Below are positions 28,417 through 39,278 of a DNA stretch of 52,652 bases, piece after piece. Each line of letters begins with the position of its first letter. Within the stretch, counting starts at the first letter, position 1. Below the pieces are notes generated by a model. It searched no databases. It was not told the origin of the DNA and saw nothing but the letters and a program-made list of their open reading frames with translations. The stretch lies in NCBI RefSeq assembly GCF_017811755.1, contig NZ_JADDJF010000023.1:1-52652 (forward strand), written 5' to 3'. The stretch comes from Pararhodobacter sp. SW119 (GTDB lineage Bacteria > Pseudomonadota > Alphaproteobacteria > Rhodobacterales > Rhodobacteraceae). Made by a program: the position numbers and the translations under genes.

Positions 28417-29210
28417 GGTCTGGGCACCGTCGCCGGGTCGCTCAGATAGGTCTGGAAGGCGCCGAACCACACGGTGATCATGACCGGCGCGGCCAGCATC
28501 AGCAGCACGAGCCCACCCCAGGTGAGCGCGGGCGCGCCGATGAAGGCGACCATCAGCTGCGGCATCGCCCGGTTGATCGCGCCCAGCGCAAGGTTGTAGA
28601 TGGCCGAGCCGATGACGAAGGGCGCGGCCAGCACGAAGGCCAGCGCGAAGGCATGCGCGACGCGCCCGACGCCCCATTCGGCCAGCACGGCCGCGTCGGG
28701 CCACTGACCGGCCGGCAGCAACTGGTAGGACAGGATCAGGAACTGCGCCGCACGCTCGGGCAGGCCCGCCATCACCAGAAGCGCCAGCCCCGCCATCACC
28801 AGCACCTGCGAGATTGCCGGCTGCGGATCGACGCCCGCGCCGCCGAAGAACTGCGCCAGCGACGTGGATTGCGCCGCCATCGTGCCGGCGATCTGCAGGA
28901 CCATGACCAGCAGGCGCATACCCGCGCCCAGCGCCAGACCGACGGCGGCTTCGGAGCCGATGTAGAAGCCGACCTCGCCCATCGTCTGCGGCCGGACGTC
29001 GATCAGCGGCAGTGCCGCGGGGGCGACCACGGCCGTCAGCGCAAGGGCCACGAACAACCGGACCCGGCGCGGCACGACCTGTTCGCCGAAGGCCGGCAGC
29101 AGCGCGATGATCGCGCCGATCCGCGCGAAGACCAGAAACCCGGCGAAGAAGGCCGCGCGCGCCTCCTCGGCCAGCGCCGCCAGCGCGTCGAAGAACGCCA
29201 GCGCCGTCAT
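28413..29210 (-). CDS. fliR: Flagellar biosynthesis protein FliR
   Basis: 265 residues, strongly hydrophobic with about six membrane segments; ARIGAIIALLPAFGEQVVPRRVR and the late APVMITVWFGAFQTY region fit FliR. It is part of the FliPQR-FlhB export gate in the basal body. Starts with ATG overlapping the flhA stop (ATGA). Confidence 0.93.
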   Translation of the reverse strand: MTALAFFDALAALAEEARAAFFAGFLVFARIGAIIALLPAFGEQVVPRRVRLFVALALTAVVAPAALPLIDVRPQTMGEVGFYIGSEAAVGLALGAGMRLLVMVLQIAGTMAAQSTSLAQFFGGAGVDPQPAISQVLVMAGLALLVMAGLPERAAQFLILSYQLLPAGQWPDAAVLAEWGVGRVAHAFALAFVLAAPFVIGSAIYNLALGAINRAMPQLMVAFIGAPALTWGGLVLLMLAAPVMITVWFGAFQTYLSDPATVPRP

Positions 29211-31285
29211 GCCGTGATCTGGCCGACCAGCGCCGGACGCGCCTCCATGCCGATCTCCTCGAAGCTCAGCACCGGGTTGGCCAGGCCCCGCGCCGCCATG
29301 ACGGTGCGCAGGAACCGCCGCCGGCGGGACGAGGTGACCAGCGCGGCTTGCGTGCCGGCCTCGGCCAGGGCGTTGAACTTCTCGGCCAGCGCGCCGGCCA
29401 GCCGGCCGAATTCGTTGGGCGGCAGGGCGATGTCGCCGATCCCGCGCTCGCCCTCCATCTGGTAGCCGGCGAAAAGCTCCTCCCAGTCCTGGCCCAGCTG
29501 GACCAGCGGGATGGTCCCGTCGGGGCGTTTGAGGGGTGCTACCAGCTGAAAGCCCAGCCGCTGGCGGACATGTTCACAGACCACCTCGGGCGCCAGGTTC
29601 TGCACGCGCAACTCGGCGATGGCTTCCAGGATCAGCGGCAGGTTGCGCACCGACACCCGTTCGTCCAGCAGTAGGCGCAGCACCGACAGCAGCAGATCGA
29701 CGGGCACCTTGTCCGGCACCAGCTCGTCGATCAGGCGGCGGTTGGCCTCGGCCCGCTTGGGGTCCGAGAGGTTGCACAACTCGTCCAGCATCCGGCGCAG
29801 GCCGCGCAGCGTCAGCAGCCGGGCGAAACTGGCCTTGATGATCTCCAGCAGATGCGTCGCCAGCACCTCGGGCGGGCTGACCACCGTCAGGCCCTGGATC
29901 GCCGCGCGCTCCTCGTCGGCGGCGGGGACCCAGCGGGCGGGCGCGCCGTAGACCGGCTCGCGCACCTCGATCCCGTCGGGCGGGTCGGGCTGGTCGTCGT
30001 GCATCAGCGCCAGCATCCGGTCGGGGTAGAGGCGGTCGCGCGCCTGCTCGACCCCCTGGATCAGCACGCAGTATTCGCCCGGCGCCAGCGCCGGCTCGTC
30101 GGTCAGGCGGATCTCGGGCAGGATCAGCCCGTAGCTGCGCACGACATGGTTGCGCATGTTGGTGATCCGCGCATCCAGCCCGGTCGCCGGGTCCAGCACC
30201 ATCGGCACCAGATCGGGCGCGAACTTCACATGGATGTCGTCCAGGTCCAGCACGTCGCCCATGGTCATCGGCTTCGGCGCCTCGACGGGGTCGCCGGGCA
30301 ACTCGGCCGCGGCCTTCTGGCGCAGCCGCTGCGCGTACCAGCCCGCGCCCAGCAGCACCCCCGCGCCGACGACGAAGGGGACGAACGGCATGCCCGGCAC
30401 CAGCGCGAACATCGCCATCAGCAGGCCCACCGTGATCAGCGCCGCGGGATAGCGGCCCATCTGCGCCATCAGCGCCGTATCCGTCGCGCCGATCGCACCG
30501 CCACGCGCCAGCAGCAGCGCCGCCGCGACCGAGATCACCACCGCCGGGATCTGGTTCACCAGCCCGTCGCCGACGGTCAGGATCGCATAGGTCTCGAACG
30601 CCTGGCCCAGCGGCATGCCGTGGACGATGGTGCCCATGATCAGCCCCATGACCAGGTTCAGCAGCGTGATCAGCAGCCCGGCGACGGCATCGCCCTTGAC
30701 GAATTTCGACGCGCCGTCCAGCGAGCCGAAGAAGTTGGTTTCCTGCTGCTCGCGTTCGCGCCGGGCCTTGGCCTCGGCGTGGTCGATGGCGCCGGCGGAC
30801 ATGTCGCTGTCGATGGCCAGCTGCTTGCCGGGCATCCCGTCCAGCGCGAAGCGCGCGCCGACCTCGGCCATGCGGCCCGCGCCCTTGGTGATGACGATGA
30901 AGTTGACGATCAAGAGCACGCAGAAGACGACGACGCCCAGGAACACGCTGCCGCCCATGACGAAGCCCGCGAACCCCTCGATCACCGCCCCGGCGGCATG
31001 GGTGCCGGTGTGCCCCTCGCCGATGATCAGCTTCGTCGACGACACGTTCAGCGACAGCCGCAGCATCAGCGACGCCAGCAGCACGGTGGGAAAGATCGAG
31101 AAATCCAGCGGCCGCTCGATGAACAGCGTCACCGTGAACATCAGGATCGCCAGCGCGAAGGACGCCGCCAGCCCGATATCCAGCAGCCAGGCCGGGACCG
31201 GCAGGATCATCATGACGATGACCGCCATCAGCGCCAGCGCAAGCAGAACCGTGGGCCGGAAGACCTGGGCGATCGAGAGCGTCAT
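29207..31285 (-). CDS. flhA: Flagellar biosynthesis protein FlhA
   Basis: 692 residues: eight membrane segments in the first half, the conserved FHIPEP-type loop region (AEVGARFALDGMPGKQLAIDSDMSAG, then GASKFVKGDAVAG), and a soluble C-terminal domain (from about residue 340) that docks export chaperones. It forms the nonameric export ring. The start is ATG at 31285, overlapping the preceding TGA by one base (TGATG); a TTG one codon earlier at 31288 is also in frame. Confidence 0.96.
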   Translation of the reverse strand: MTLSIAQVFRPTVLLALALMAVIVMMILPVPAWLLDIGLAASFALAILMFTVTLFIERPLDFSIFPTVLLASLMLRLSLNVSSTKLIIGEGHTGTHAAGAVIEGFAGFVMGGSVFLGVVVFCVLLIVNFIVITKGAGRMAEVGARFALDGMPGKQLAIDSDMSAGAIDHAEAKARREREQQETNFFGSLDGASKFVKGDAVAGLLITLLNLVMGLIMGTIVHGMPLGQAFETYAILTVGDGLVNQIPAVVISVAAALLLARGGAIGATDTALMAQMGRYPAALITVGLLMAMFALVPGMPFVPFVVGAGVLLGAGWYAQRLRQKAAAELPGDPVEAPKPMTMGDVLDLDDIHVKFAPDLVPMVLDPATGLDARITNMRNHVVRSYGLILPEIRLTDEPALAPGEYCVLIQGVEQARDRLYPDRMLALMHDDQPDPPDGIEVREPVYGAPARWVPAADEERAAIQGLTVVSPPEVLATHLLEIIKASFARLLTLRGLRRMLDELCNLSDPKRAEANRRLIDELVPDKVPVDLLLSVLRLLLDERVSVRNLPLILEAIAELRVQNLAPEVVCEHVRQRLGFQLVAPLKRPDGTIPLVQLGQDWEELFAGYQMEGERGIGDIALPPNEFGRLAGALAEKFNALAEAGTQAALVTSSRRRRFLRTVMAARGLANPVLSFEEIGMEARPALVGQITA

Positions 31286-32007
31286 CAATGCGTTCCGTCG
31301 AGCGAGAGGAAGGGTCTGGCACCGCTGGTCCCCGGAACCAGCGAGGCCAGCGCGGCGCCGGCGGGCGCCTCGGCGGTCAGTTGCAGGAAGGGAAAGGTGT
31401 TGACGCGCGGCTCCGCGACCAGTTGCGGCCCGTGCAGCTGCGGCCCGTTCCCGGCGGGGTCGGACAGCGCGAACTGTGTCGCCCCCAGCCCGGCGCGGAA
31501 CCGGGCGAAGCGGGCGCGGTACCTCTCGGCCAGGTGCGGGGTGCGCGAATGGTAGGCGCCCGCCGCCGCCTCCCAGTTGCCCAGTTCATCGTAGAGCGCG
31601 CCAAGAAAGCGGGCGGCATACCGGGCGGCGCGCAGCGGGTCCAGCAGGTCGCGCGGCGCGGCGAAATTCTCGCCGTGCCAGCGCCAGTTGATCTGGAAGC
31701 AGCCCAGATCAAAGCTGCGCCGCCCGCGCGCCAGCTGGTCGCGCGCGAAGGCCTGCGCCGCTTCCGGCCCGTCGAACCAGAAGCCCTGCCCGTCGATATT
31801 GGCCGCCCAGGGCCAGGGGCGCATGCGTCCCTGATGGGCGCGCGCCGTCTCGGCCAGGCTGATCGCGTGCAGCACATCGACCGGCACGCCGGTTTCCAGC
31901 GCGGCGCGGCGCGCGGCGTCCTCGCACAGTTCCGGACGCGCCTGCGCCCCCGGCGCGGTCAGCGCCAGGATCAGTCCGAGCATGAGCATGGGGCGAGAGT
32001 TCTTCAT
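31285..32007 (-). CDS. Lytic transglycosylase heading the flagellar operon
   Basis: 240 residues with a signal peptide (MLMLGLILALTAPGAQA). SLT-type domain: the likely catalytic glutamate is in HAISLAETARA (about residue 53), and FDLGCFQINWRWHGENF is the conserved second motif. Expected to open the peptidoglycan for the flagellar rod. The frame extends upstream to 32751 without a start, but only ATG at 32007 precedes a signal peptide. First gene of the lytic transglycosylase-flhA-fliR-flhB-FliJ-like run. Confidence 0.85.
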   Translation of the reverse strand: MKNSRPMLMLGLILALTAPGAQARPELCEDAARRAALETGVPVDVLHAISLAETARAHQGRMRPWPWAANIDGQGFWFDGPEAAQAFARDQLARGRRSFDLGCFQINWRWHGENFAAPRDLLDPLRAARYAARFLGALYDELGNWEAAAGAYHSRTPHLAERYRARFARFRAGLGATQFALSDPAGNGPQLHGPQLVAEPRVNTFPFLQLTAEAPAGAALASLVPGTSGARPFLSLDGTH

Positions 32008-32093
32008 CGCGGGCCCGTGTGGTGCGCGGCCACCCTGCGATGAAAGCGGTTGACAAAGGGTTAGTGCGCGCCCGGCCCGCGCGGCGACAACAC

Positions 32094-32714
32094 TCAGTGC
32101 GCGCGCGGGCCGCGCGGCGACAGCGCGCCGTGGCGGGCCCAGTCGAGCGCGTCCTCCAGCCGGTCGTCGCCCCAGAAGACCTCCGCCCCGACGACGAAGC
32201 TGGGCGCGCCGAAGACGCCGATGTCGCGCGCCGCCTCGGTTTCGGCCACCAGCGCGTCGGCGATCGCGGGCGCGGTCGCCGCGGCCAGCACCCGCGCCGG
32301 GTCCTGGCCGATGGCGTGCAGGCTGTCGGAAAGGTTGGGATCCTCGCCCGCGGGGTCGCCCCCCTCGAACCAGCGGCGGTAGGTCTGGATCACATAGGCT
32401 TCGCACCAGCCCTCGCGCGCGGCCAGAAGCGCGACCTGATTGGCCAGCGTCAGTTGCGCCAGCGGATAGGGGGCGGGCAGCAGCGGAGAAAGGCCCTGCG
32501 CGGCGGCGCGGCGGGCGATGTCGCGCCACATGAAGGCGGCCTTTACCGGCTTGTCGCGGAAGGGGATGTTGTTCTGCGCGACCATGATCCGGCGCACGTC
32601 GAACGGGCGCCAGATGAAGGCCTGCCCGGTCCGGCGCGCGACCTCCGGCAGGCGCATGACGGTCAGGTAGCTGTAGGTGCTGCCGATCGAGAACCAGAAG
32701 TCGATGCTGGGCAT
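32094..32714 (-). CDS. DsbA-fold protein of the HCCA isomerase type
   Basis: 206 residues. The beginning IDFWFSIGSTYSYL with a serine in place of a CXXC pair, the VFGAPSFVVGAEVFWGDDRL end and length fit the 2-hydroxychromene-2-carboxylate isomerase/kappa-class GST group of thioredoxin-fold proteins. These use glutathione in isomerisation or conjugation; the real substrate here is unknown. No signal peptide, so cytoplasmic. It is 86 bases upstream of the transglycosylase gene on the same strand and may share its transcript. Confidence 0.85.
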   Translation of the reverse strand: MPSIDFWFSIGSTYSYLTVMRLPEVARRTGQAFIWRPFDVRRIMVAQNNIPFRDKPVKAAFMWRDIARRAAAQGLSPLLPAPYPLAQLTLANQVALLAAREGWCEAYVIQTYRRWFEGGDPAGEDPNLSDSLHAIGQDPARVLAAATAPAIADALVAETEAARDIGVFGAPSFVVGAEVFWGDDRLEDALDWARHGALSPRGPRAH

Positions 32715-32778
32715 GGCGCGCTCCGTTCACTCCGGCGTCAGGGTAGCACAAGACCCCCGCCCGCCGCCAAGCGGACAG

Positions 32779-32807
32779 TTGCGCGAGGGTGCGATTTCTG
32801 CCATAAC
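32779..32807 (+). promoter_or_regulatory. Candidate cspA promoter
   Basis: TTGCGC (32779-32784), 17-base spacer, CATAAC (32802-32807). It would give a leader of about 115 bases before the cspA start, in keeping with the long structured leaders of cold-shock genes. Confidence 0.4.
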
Positions 32808-32931
32808 CCTCGTCGCGACGTTATCTCTATCGACTTGCTGACCTGTCTTCTGACTGCTGGCGACCGATCTTGAACTGACTGAGCCAGGCTGTCGCGTTCT
32901 GCGGGCAGCGATCAGACTACAGGAGGCCAAC

Positions 32932-33138
32932 ATGGCCAGTGGAAAAGTAAAATGGTTCAACGCCACCAAGGGCTATGGTTTCATCCAGCCCGATGGCGGT
33001 TCCAAGGACGTGTTCGTGCACATCACCGCGCTTGAGCGTGCGGGCCTGCGCGGACTGGAAGACGGCCAGGCCGTCAACTTCGATCTGGAAACGAGCCGCG
33101 ACGGCCGCGAGTCGGCGATCAATCTCGCCCTCGCCTGA
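32932..33138 (+). CDS. cspA: Cold shock protein
   Basis: 68 residues, a single cold-shock domain. RNP1 KGYGFI and RNP2 VFVHI are intact, so single-stranded nucleic acid binding is expected. The ribosome site AGGAGG lies 6 bases before ATG. A strong terminator follows 24 bases after the stop. Confidence 0.97.
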   Translation: MASGKVKWFNATKGYGFIQPDGGSKDVFVHITALERAGLRGLEDGQAVNFDLETSRDGRESAINLALA

Positions 33139-33162
33139 GCCACTCGGCGACCGGATGTGAAA

Positions 33163-33188
33163 GGCGGCCCCCCGGGGCCGCCTTTTTT
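33163..33188 (+). terminator. Rho-independent terminator of cspA
   Basis: GC-rich stem with arms GGCGGCCCC / GGGGCCGCC immediately followed by six T residues (33183-33188). Confidence 0.92.
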
Positions 33189-33270
33189 CGTTTCGCCCGG
33201 GCGACACCGCCCAAAGGTTTCGCTGCGGTTAGCGGGGCAACTTTTACGCAATCTTCTCAGCGTGTTGAAT

Positions 33271-33294
33271 GGGGCGCACAATTTTGTGCACCCC
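33271..33294. promoter_or_regulatory. Near-perfect 24-bp palindrome between cspA and mscL
   Basis: Left arm GGGGCGCACAA, centre TT, right arm TTGTGCACCCC; 10 of 11 pairs match. Core resembles the TGCNCAA-NN-TTGNGCA sites elsewhere in the window. Convergent gene context. Confidence 0.5.
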
Positions 33295-33322
33295 CGTTCT
33301 GCGGTGCCTCGCAAGACCCTGC

Positions 33323-33341
33323 GCCGCCCGCGTCGGGCGGC
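33323..33341 (-). terminator. Stem-loop at the mscL 3' end
   Basis: Perfect 8-bp arms GCCGCCCG / CGGGCGGC with a 3-base loop, 8 bases past the mscL stop on the minus strand. No T tract. Confidence 0.4.
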
Positions 33342-33348
33342 CCCGGGG

Positions 33349-33747
33349 TCAGACCTGGCGCGTCTTGAGCAGATCGCGGATCTCGGCCAGCAGCGTCTCC
33401 TGCGGCGGCGGCGGCGCGGCCTCGGGCTCGGGCTTGCCCTCGGCCTCGCGGCGCAGCGCCCGATCGCGGATCGCATTGACCGCCTTCACCAGCAGGAACA
33501 CGACCCAGGCGATGATCAGGAACTTGATCACCGCGTTGATGAAGTTGCCGACCATGAACTGGGCCTCCCCCAGCCCGAAGCTGACCGCGCTGAAATCGAC
33601 CCCCCCGACGAACAGACCGATCAGCGGATTGACAAGATCGTCGACCATCGAGGTGACGATCGCGGTGAACGCCGCGCCGATGATGATCCCGACGGCCATG
33701 TCCATGACATTGCCGCGAGCGATGAAATCGCGAAACTCCTTGAGCAT
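33349..33747 (-). CDS. mscL: Large-conductance mechanosensitive channel
   Basis: 132 residues. [31 protein letters not shown] is the hallmark N-terminal helix and TM1; TM2 is [16 protein letters not shown]; the charged cytoplasmic helix ends the protein. It opens on osmotic downshock to release solutes. AGGAGG lies 7 bases before the chosen ATG at 33747; the long upstream frame has no support. Confidence 0.96.
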   Translation of the reverse strand: MLKEFRDFIARGNVMDMAVGIIIGAAFTAIVTSMVDDLVNPLIGLFVGGVDFSAVSFGLGEAQFMVGNFINAVIKFLIIAWVVFLLVKAVNAIRDRALRREAEGKPEPEAAPPPPQETLLAEIRDLLKTRQV

Positions 33748-34021
33748 CCGCCCCTCCTGATTGTCCCCGGGGCGTGTCTGCGCCGCCCCGCGGATAGTCT
33801 GCGCCAAGCCGCGCCTGCCTCCAAGCCCTTTCAGATACTGCCGGTCGCCGTCACCGCCGGCTTGAGGCACCCGGCAAAGGCCCAGTACCCGATGCCGCGC
33901 GCTGACCTGCGGATCGGGTGGCGTGTCAAGGTCACAACCCGCCATGACGCGCAGCGCCGCAGTTGCCAGGCTCGACGGCTTGTGGCATGAGGTCGTGAAT
34001 GCGCTAGTGACAGGCTCCGTT

Positions 34022-34675
34022 ATGCCCGATTTCGCCGCCCTTCGTAGAATGATGGTCGACACGCAAGTGCGTCCCTCGGACGTGACCAAGCTTCCGTTGA
34101 TCCAGGCCATGCTTCACGTCCCGCGCGAGCGTTTCGTCCCCGACGCCCTGTCCGAGATCGCCTATCTGGGCGAGAACCTGACGCTTTCGCCGGACCGGGT
34201 GATCCTCGATCCGCGAACGCTTTCGAAGATGCTCGACGCGCTGGCGATCGGCCCCACCGACCTCGTCCTCGACGTGGCGCCGGGGCTTGGCTATTCAAGC
34301 GCGGTCATCGCGCAACTGGCGGAAGCCGTGATCGCGCTCGAACCCGACGCCGACCTTGCGGCCGAGGCCGAAACGGCCCTCGCCGCGAGCGAGATCGGCA
34401 ACGTGATCGTCGTGAACGCCCCGGCACCGGGTGGCGCGCCGCGCCACGCCCCCTACGACGCGGTGATCATCCAGGGCGGGATCGAGCGCTTCCCCGCCGA
34501 GATTGAAGACCAGATCAAGGAAGGCGGGCGCGCGGCGGCGTTGTTCATGGATGGCGCATTGGGGACGGCGCGGCTGGGCATCAAGCGCAAGGGTGTGCTG
34601 CGCTGGCGGGATGCGTTCAACAGTTCGGCCCCGGTTCTGGAAGGTTTCGCGCGCGAGCAAAGCTTCGCGCTTTGA
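34022..34675 (+). CDS. PIMT-like methyltransferase (divergent)
   Basis: 217 residues. [30 protein letters not shown] and DPRTLSKML match the N-terminus of protein-L-isoaspartate O-methyltransferase. However, the SAM-binding motif I is [16 protein letters not shown] instead of the usual G-T-G-S-G-Y pattern, and the acidic residue after it sits in ALEPDA. A change in SAM binding or loss of repair activity is possible. Alphaproteobacteria often carry this version directly before tolC, as here (66-base gap), which suggests a conserved link of unknown meaning. Confidence 0.82.
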   Translation: MPDFAALRRMMVDTQVRPSDVTKLPLIQAMLHVPRERFVPDALSEIAYLGENLTLSPDRVILDPRTLSKMLDALAIGPTDLVLDVAPGLGYSSAVIAQLAEAVIALEPDADLAAEAETALAASEIGNVIVVNAPAPGGAPRHAPYDAVIIQGGIERFPAEIEDQIKEGGRAAALFMDGALGTARLGIKRKGVLRWRDAFNSSAPVLEGFAREQSFAL

Positions 34676-34740
34676 CGGGCCGGCGTGCCGGCCCGTCGCA
34701 TGAAGCGCCGCAAAAAGGCGCGGTGAACGAAGGTGCAGGC

Positions 34741-36114
34741 ATGAGCATGAAACGACGTATCCTCACGGCGCTGACCGCCCTGACCTTGCTGGCGACATCG
34801 GCGGCGCTTCCGGCGCGCGCCGAGACGCTGGCCGACACGCTGGTCGCGGCCTACCGCAACTCGAACCTGCTGGACCAGAACCGCGCCCTGCTCCGCGCCA
34901 CGGACGAGGATGTCGTCCAGGCCCGCGCGGCGCTGCTGCCGGTGCTGAACTTCGTCACCTCCGCCACCCGCAACAGCGCCCAGGCGCGGCTGGTCGCCGA
35001 GATGACGCTGATCGACTTCGGGCGCGGCCGGCTGGGGGTCGCGGCGACCCGCGAACAGGTTCTCGCCCTGCGCGCCGCCCTGATCGGGATCGAGCAGGCC
35101 GTCCTGTTCCGCGCTGTCGCAGCCTATGTCGACATACAGACGGCGGCACAGGTCATCGGCTTGCGGCAAAGCAACGTGCGGCTGATCGAACAGGAACTGC
35201 GCGCCGCGCGCGAGCGGTTCGAACTGGGCGATTCAACCCGCACCGACGTCGCCATCGCCGAGGCGCGACTCGCCGCGGCGCGCTCGGCGCTATCCGCGGC
35301 CGAAGGCGACCTGGCCGTCGCGCGCGAGGAATTCCGACTTGCCGTCGGGCGCTATCCCGGCGCGCTTTCGGCGATGCCGCGGCTTCCGCAACTGCCCGCC
35401 TCGCTCGACACCGCGGTGGCGACGGCGCGCGTCCGGTATCCCGCGATCACCCAGGCGCAGCACCAGGTCCGCGCCGCCGAGCTGGGCGGAGAGATCGCCC
35501 GCACCCAACGCTACGGGACGGTCAGCGGCGAGATCTCGGCCGATGTCACGCACGCGCCGCAACCGGGCCTGCCCGGCCGAAGGACCAACTCGGACCTGAA
35601 CGCCGGTGTCCGCTGGAACGTGCCGCTTTATCAGGGCGGTCGCCTGGCCTCGGGCGAACGGCAGGCGATCGCGCGCACCGAAGGCCAGCGCGCGTCGCTC
35701 CATCAGACGGTGGCCGAGACGCAGCAGGCGGTCGCGTCGAACTGGTCGCGGCTGGCGGTGGCGCGCGCCCGGCTGAGCGCGAGCGACCAGCAGATCGAAG
35801 CCGCGCGCGCCGCCTTCGACGCCGTCCGCGCCGAGGCCGAGCTTGGCGCGCGCACCACGCTGGACGTCCTCAACGCCGAACAGGAACTGCTCGACGCCCA
35901 ATTCGCCCGGATCGAGGCCGCGGCGGCGCTGCAACTCGCCAGCTATTCCCTGCTGGAATCCACCGGCCAGTTGACCGTCCAGACCCTGAACCTCGGCATT
36001 CCGACCTATGACGTCGAGGCTTATTCCAGCGCGTTCGGCGGCGCGTCACGCGCGCGCACGCCGTCGGTGCAGGGCCAGCGGCTGGACGCGATCCTGAACC
36101 GCTACGGCAACTGA
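34741..36114 (+). CDS. tolC: TolC family outer membrane channel
   Basis: 457 residues with a signal peptide (cleavage after PARA, near residue 24). Two repeated halves of long helices with short strand segments are visible: LIDFGRGR in the first half and VPLYQGGRLASGERQ in the second, the two conserved outer membrane strand entries. It forms the outer channel of type I export or RND efflux; no inner membrane partners are encoded nearby. Start at 34741 (MSMKRR); AAGG upstream. The channel interior and export substrate cannot be inferred. Confidence 0.9.
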   Translation: MSMKRRILTALTALTLLATSAALPARAETLADTLVAAYRNSNLLDQNRALLRATDEDVVQARAALLPVLNFVTSATRNSAQARLVAEMTLIDFGRGRLGVAATREQVLALRAALIGIEQAVLFRAVAAYVDIQTAAQVIGLRQSNVRLIEQELRAARERFELGDSTRTDVAIAEARLAAARSALSAAEGDLAVAREEFRLAVGRYPGALSAMPRLPQLPASLDTAVATARVRYPAITQAQHQVRAAELGGEIARTQRYGTVSGEISADVTHAPQPGLPGRRTNSDLNAGVRWNVPLYQGGRLASGERQAIARTEGQRASLHQTVAETQQAVASNWSRLAVARARLSASDQQIEAARAAFDAVRAEAELGARTTLDVLNAEQELLDAQFARIEAAAALQLASYSLLESTGQLTVQTLNLGIPTYDVEAYSSAFGGASRARTPSVQGQRLDAILNRYGN

Positions 36115-36170
36115 CCGGGGCATCGCGTGCGCCGTTCGCCGGACAGCGGCTCGCGTGCTGACCCGAAACC

Positions 36171-37097
36171 ATGCTAGCGGTCTTCATTCAGACCCTGCCG
36201 TTCTTCGCGGTCATCGCCCTGGGCTACAGCGCCGGGCGGGCAGGCTTCTTCCCGGCCGAGGCCACCGCCTGGCTCACCAAGTTCGTCTTCTACTTCGCCC
36301 TCTCGGCGATGCTGTTCGGCTTTTCCGCGTCGATGCCGGCGAGCGAGCTTTTCGACCTGCGCGTTGCGCTCGCCTATCTCTGGGGCTGTGCGCTGGTCTA
36401 TGCGATCGCGATGGCGGTGGCCTTCGCCCGGCGCCGGCCGGTCGCCGAGGCGGCGATGGAAGCGCAGGTCGCGGTCATCGGCAACACCGGCTTTCTGGGC
36501 GTGCCGATGCTGGTCCTGCTGCTGGGCGAGGCCGCGGCGGGCACGATCATCCTGGTTCTCGCCATCGATCTTGTGGTGTTCTCGACGCTTCTCACCGTCA
36601 TCGTGACGCTCACGCGCGAGGGGCGCCTGTCGCCCGACCTGCCGCGGATCATCGGCCTGGGCCTGTTGCGGAACCCGATGATCGTGGCGATGGTGCTCGG
36701 CCTCGCCTGGTCGGCGACGGGCCTCGCGCTCTGGCAACCGGTGGACGCGTTCCTCGTGCTTCTGGGGGCGGCGGCGACCCCCGGCGCGCTCTTTGCGATC
36801 GGCGCGTCGCTTGCCAACAATCGCGCCGAACGGCTGACCGTTGCCGGCTGGCTCAGCTTCGCCAAGCTGATCCTGCACCCGGCGGCGGTCGGCGTGGCGG
36901 CGCTCCTGCTGTTCAAGGTCGAGCCGTTCAAGGCCGGCGTGCTGATCGCCGCGGCGGCGCTGCCGGTTGCCGGAAACGTCTACATCCTGGCCCAGCATTT
37001 CAATATCGCGATCGCCCGTGTCTCGGCCGCGATCCTCATCTCGACGGCGATCAGCGTGGCCACGCTGCCCGCGATAATCGCGCTTTTCGCCAACTGA
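36171..37097 (+). CDS. AEC (auxin efflux carrier) family transporter
   Basis: 308 residues with ten probable membrane segments arranged in two halves. The VIGNTGFLGVPM and GNVYILAQHFN segments are the paired conserved regions in the inverted repeats of AEC carriers. Bacterial members export or import organic anions such as malate; substrate unknown. It lies between tolC and dnaK on the same strand; the dnaK heat-shock-like promoter starts 39 bases after its stop. Confidence 0.9.
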   Translation: MLAVFIQTLPFFAVIALGYSAGRAGFFPAEATAWLTKFVFYFALSAMLFGFSASMPASELFDLRVALAYLWGCALVYAIAMAVAFARRRPVAEAAMEAQVAVIGNTGFLGVPMLVLLLGEAAAGTIILVLAIDLVVFSTLLTVIVTLTREGRLSPDLPRIIGLGLLRNPMIVAMVLGLAWSATGLALWQPVDAFLVLLGAAATPGALFAIGASLANNRAERLTVAGWLSFAKLILHPAAVGVAALLLFKVEPFKAGVLIAAAALPVAGNVYILAQHFNIAIARVSAAILISTAISVATLPAIIALFAN

Positions 37098-37135
37098 TCG
37101 AAGGACGCAGAACGCAAAATGCGGTGGACCCACCG

Positions 37136-37166
37136 CTTGCAGGCCCAAAAACGCCTTCCTATATAG
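37136..37166 (+). promoter_or_regulatory. RpoH (sigma-32)-type promoter of dnaK
   Basis: CTTG (37136-37139), 18-base spacer, CCTATATAG (37158-37166). This fits the alphaproteobacterial RpoH pattern of CTTG and CYTATNT. A leader of about 105 bases would precede dnaK. A short inverted repeat GCGGTGG-AC-CCACCGC (37121-37136) lies just before. Confidence 0.65.
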
Positions 37167-37277
37167 CCGACGAAGCCGGGTGATGCCGCGCGGGCATCCA
37201 CCGGGTCAAAGGGATCGGGGCAACGGAGCCTGATGGGACCGTCGCCTCAAGACATCGCCGAAAGAAGAGGTAAGCAC

Positions 37278-39197
<1,920 letters not shown>

Positions 39198-39213
39198 GGC
39201 GCCGCCACCTACT

Positions 39214-39247
39214 GGGCCCCGACCGGCAGAAAGCCGGTCCGGGGCCC
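39214..39247 (+). terminator. Stem-loop between dnaK and dnaJ
   Basis: Arms GGGCCCCGACCGGC / GCCGGTCCGGGGCCC (one bulged C) with loop AGAAA, followed by TTC. Likely a partial terminator or stabiliser that lowers dnaJ relative to dnaK. Confidence 0.6.
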
Positions 39248-39278
39248 TTCGCATAGATCGCATAGACCGAGGTCCGGA

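Noticed and set aside
29852-31555. 567-residue plus-strand frame opposite flhA
   Set aside because: It is the antisense shadow of flhA: low complexity, rich in R, H, D and Q, with no family match. High-GC coding DNA often leaves such frames open.
32019-32873. 284-residue plus-strand ORF opposite the HCCA isomerase-like gene
   Set aside because: Antisense shadow of a recognisable gene with no domain features.
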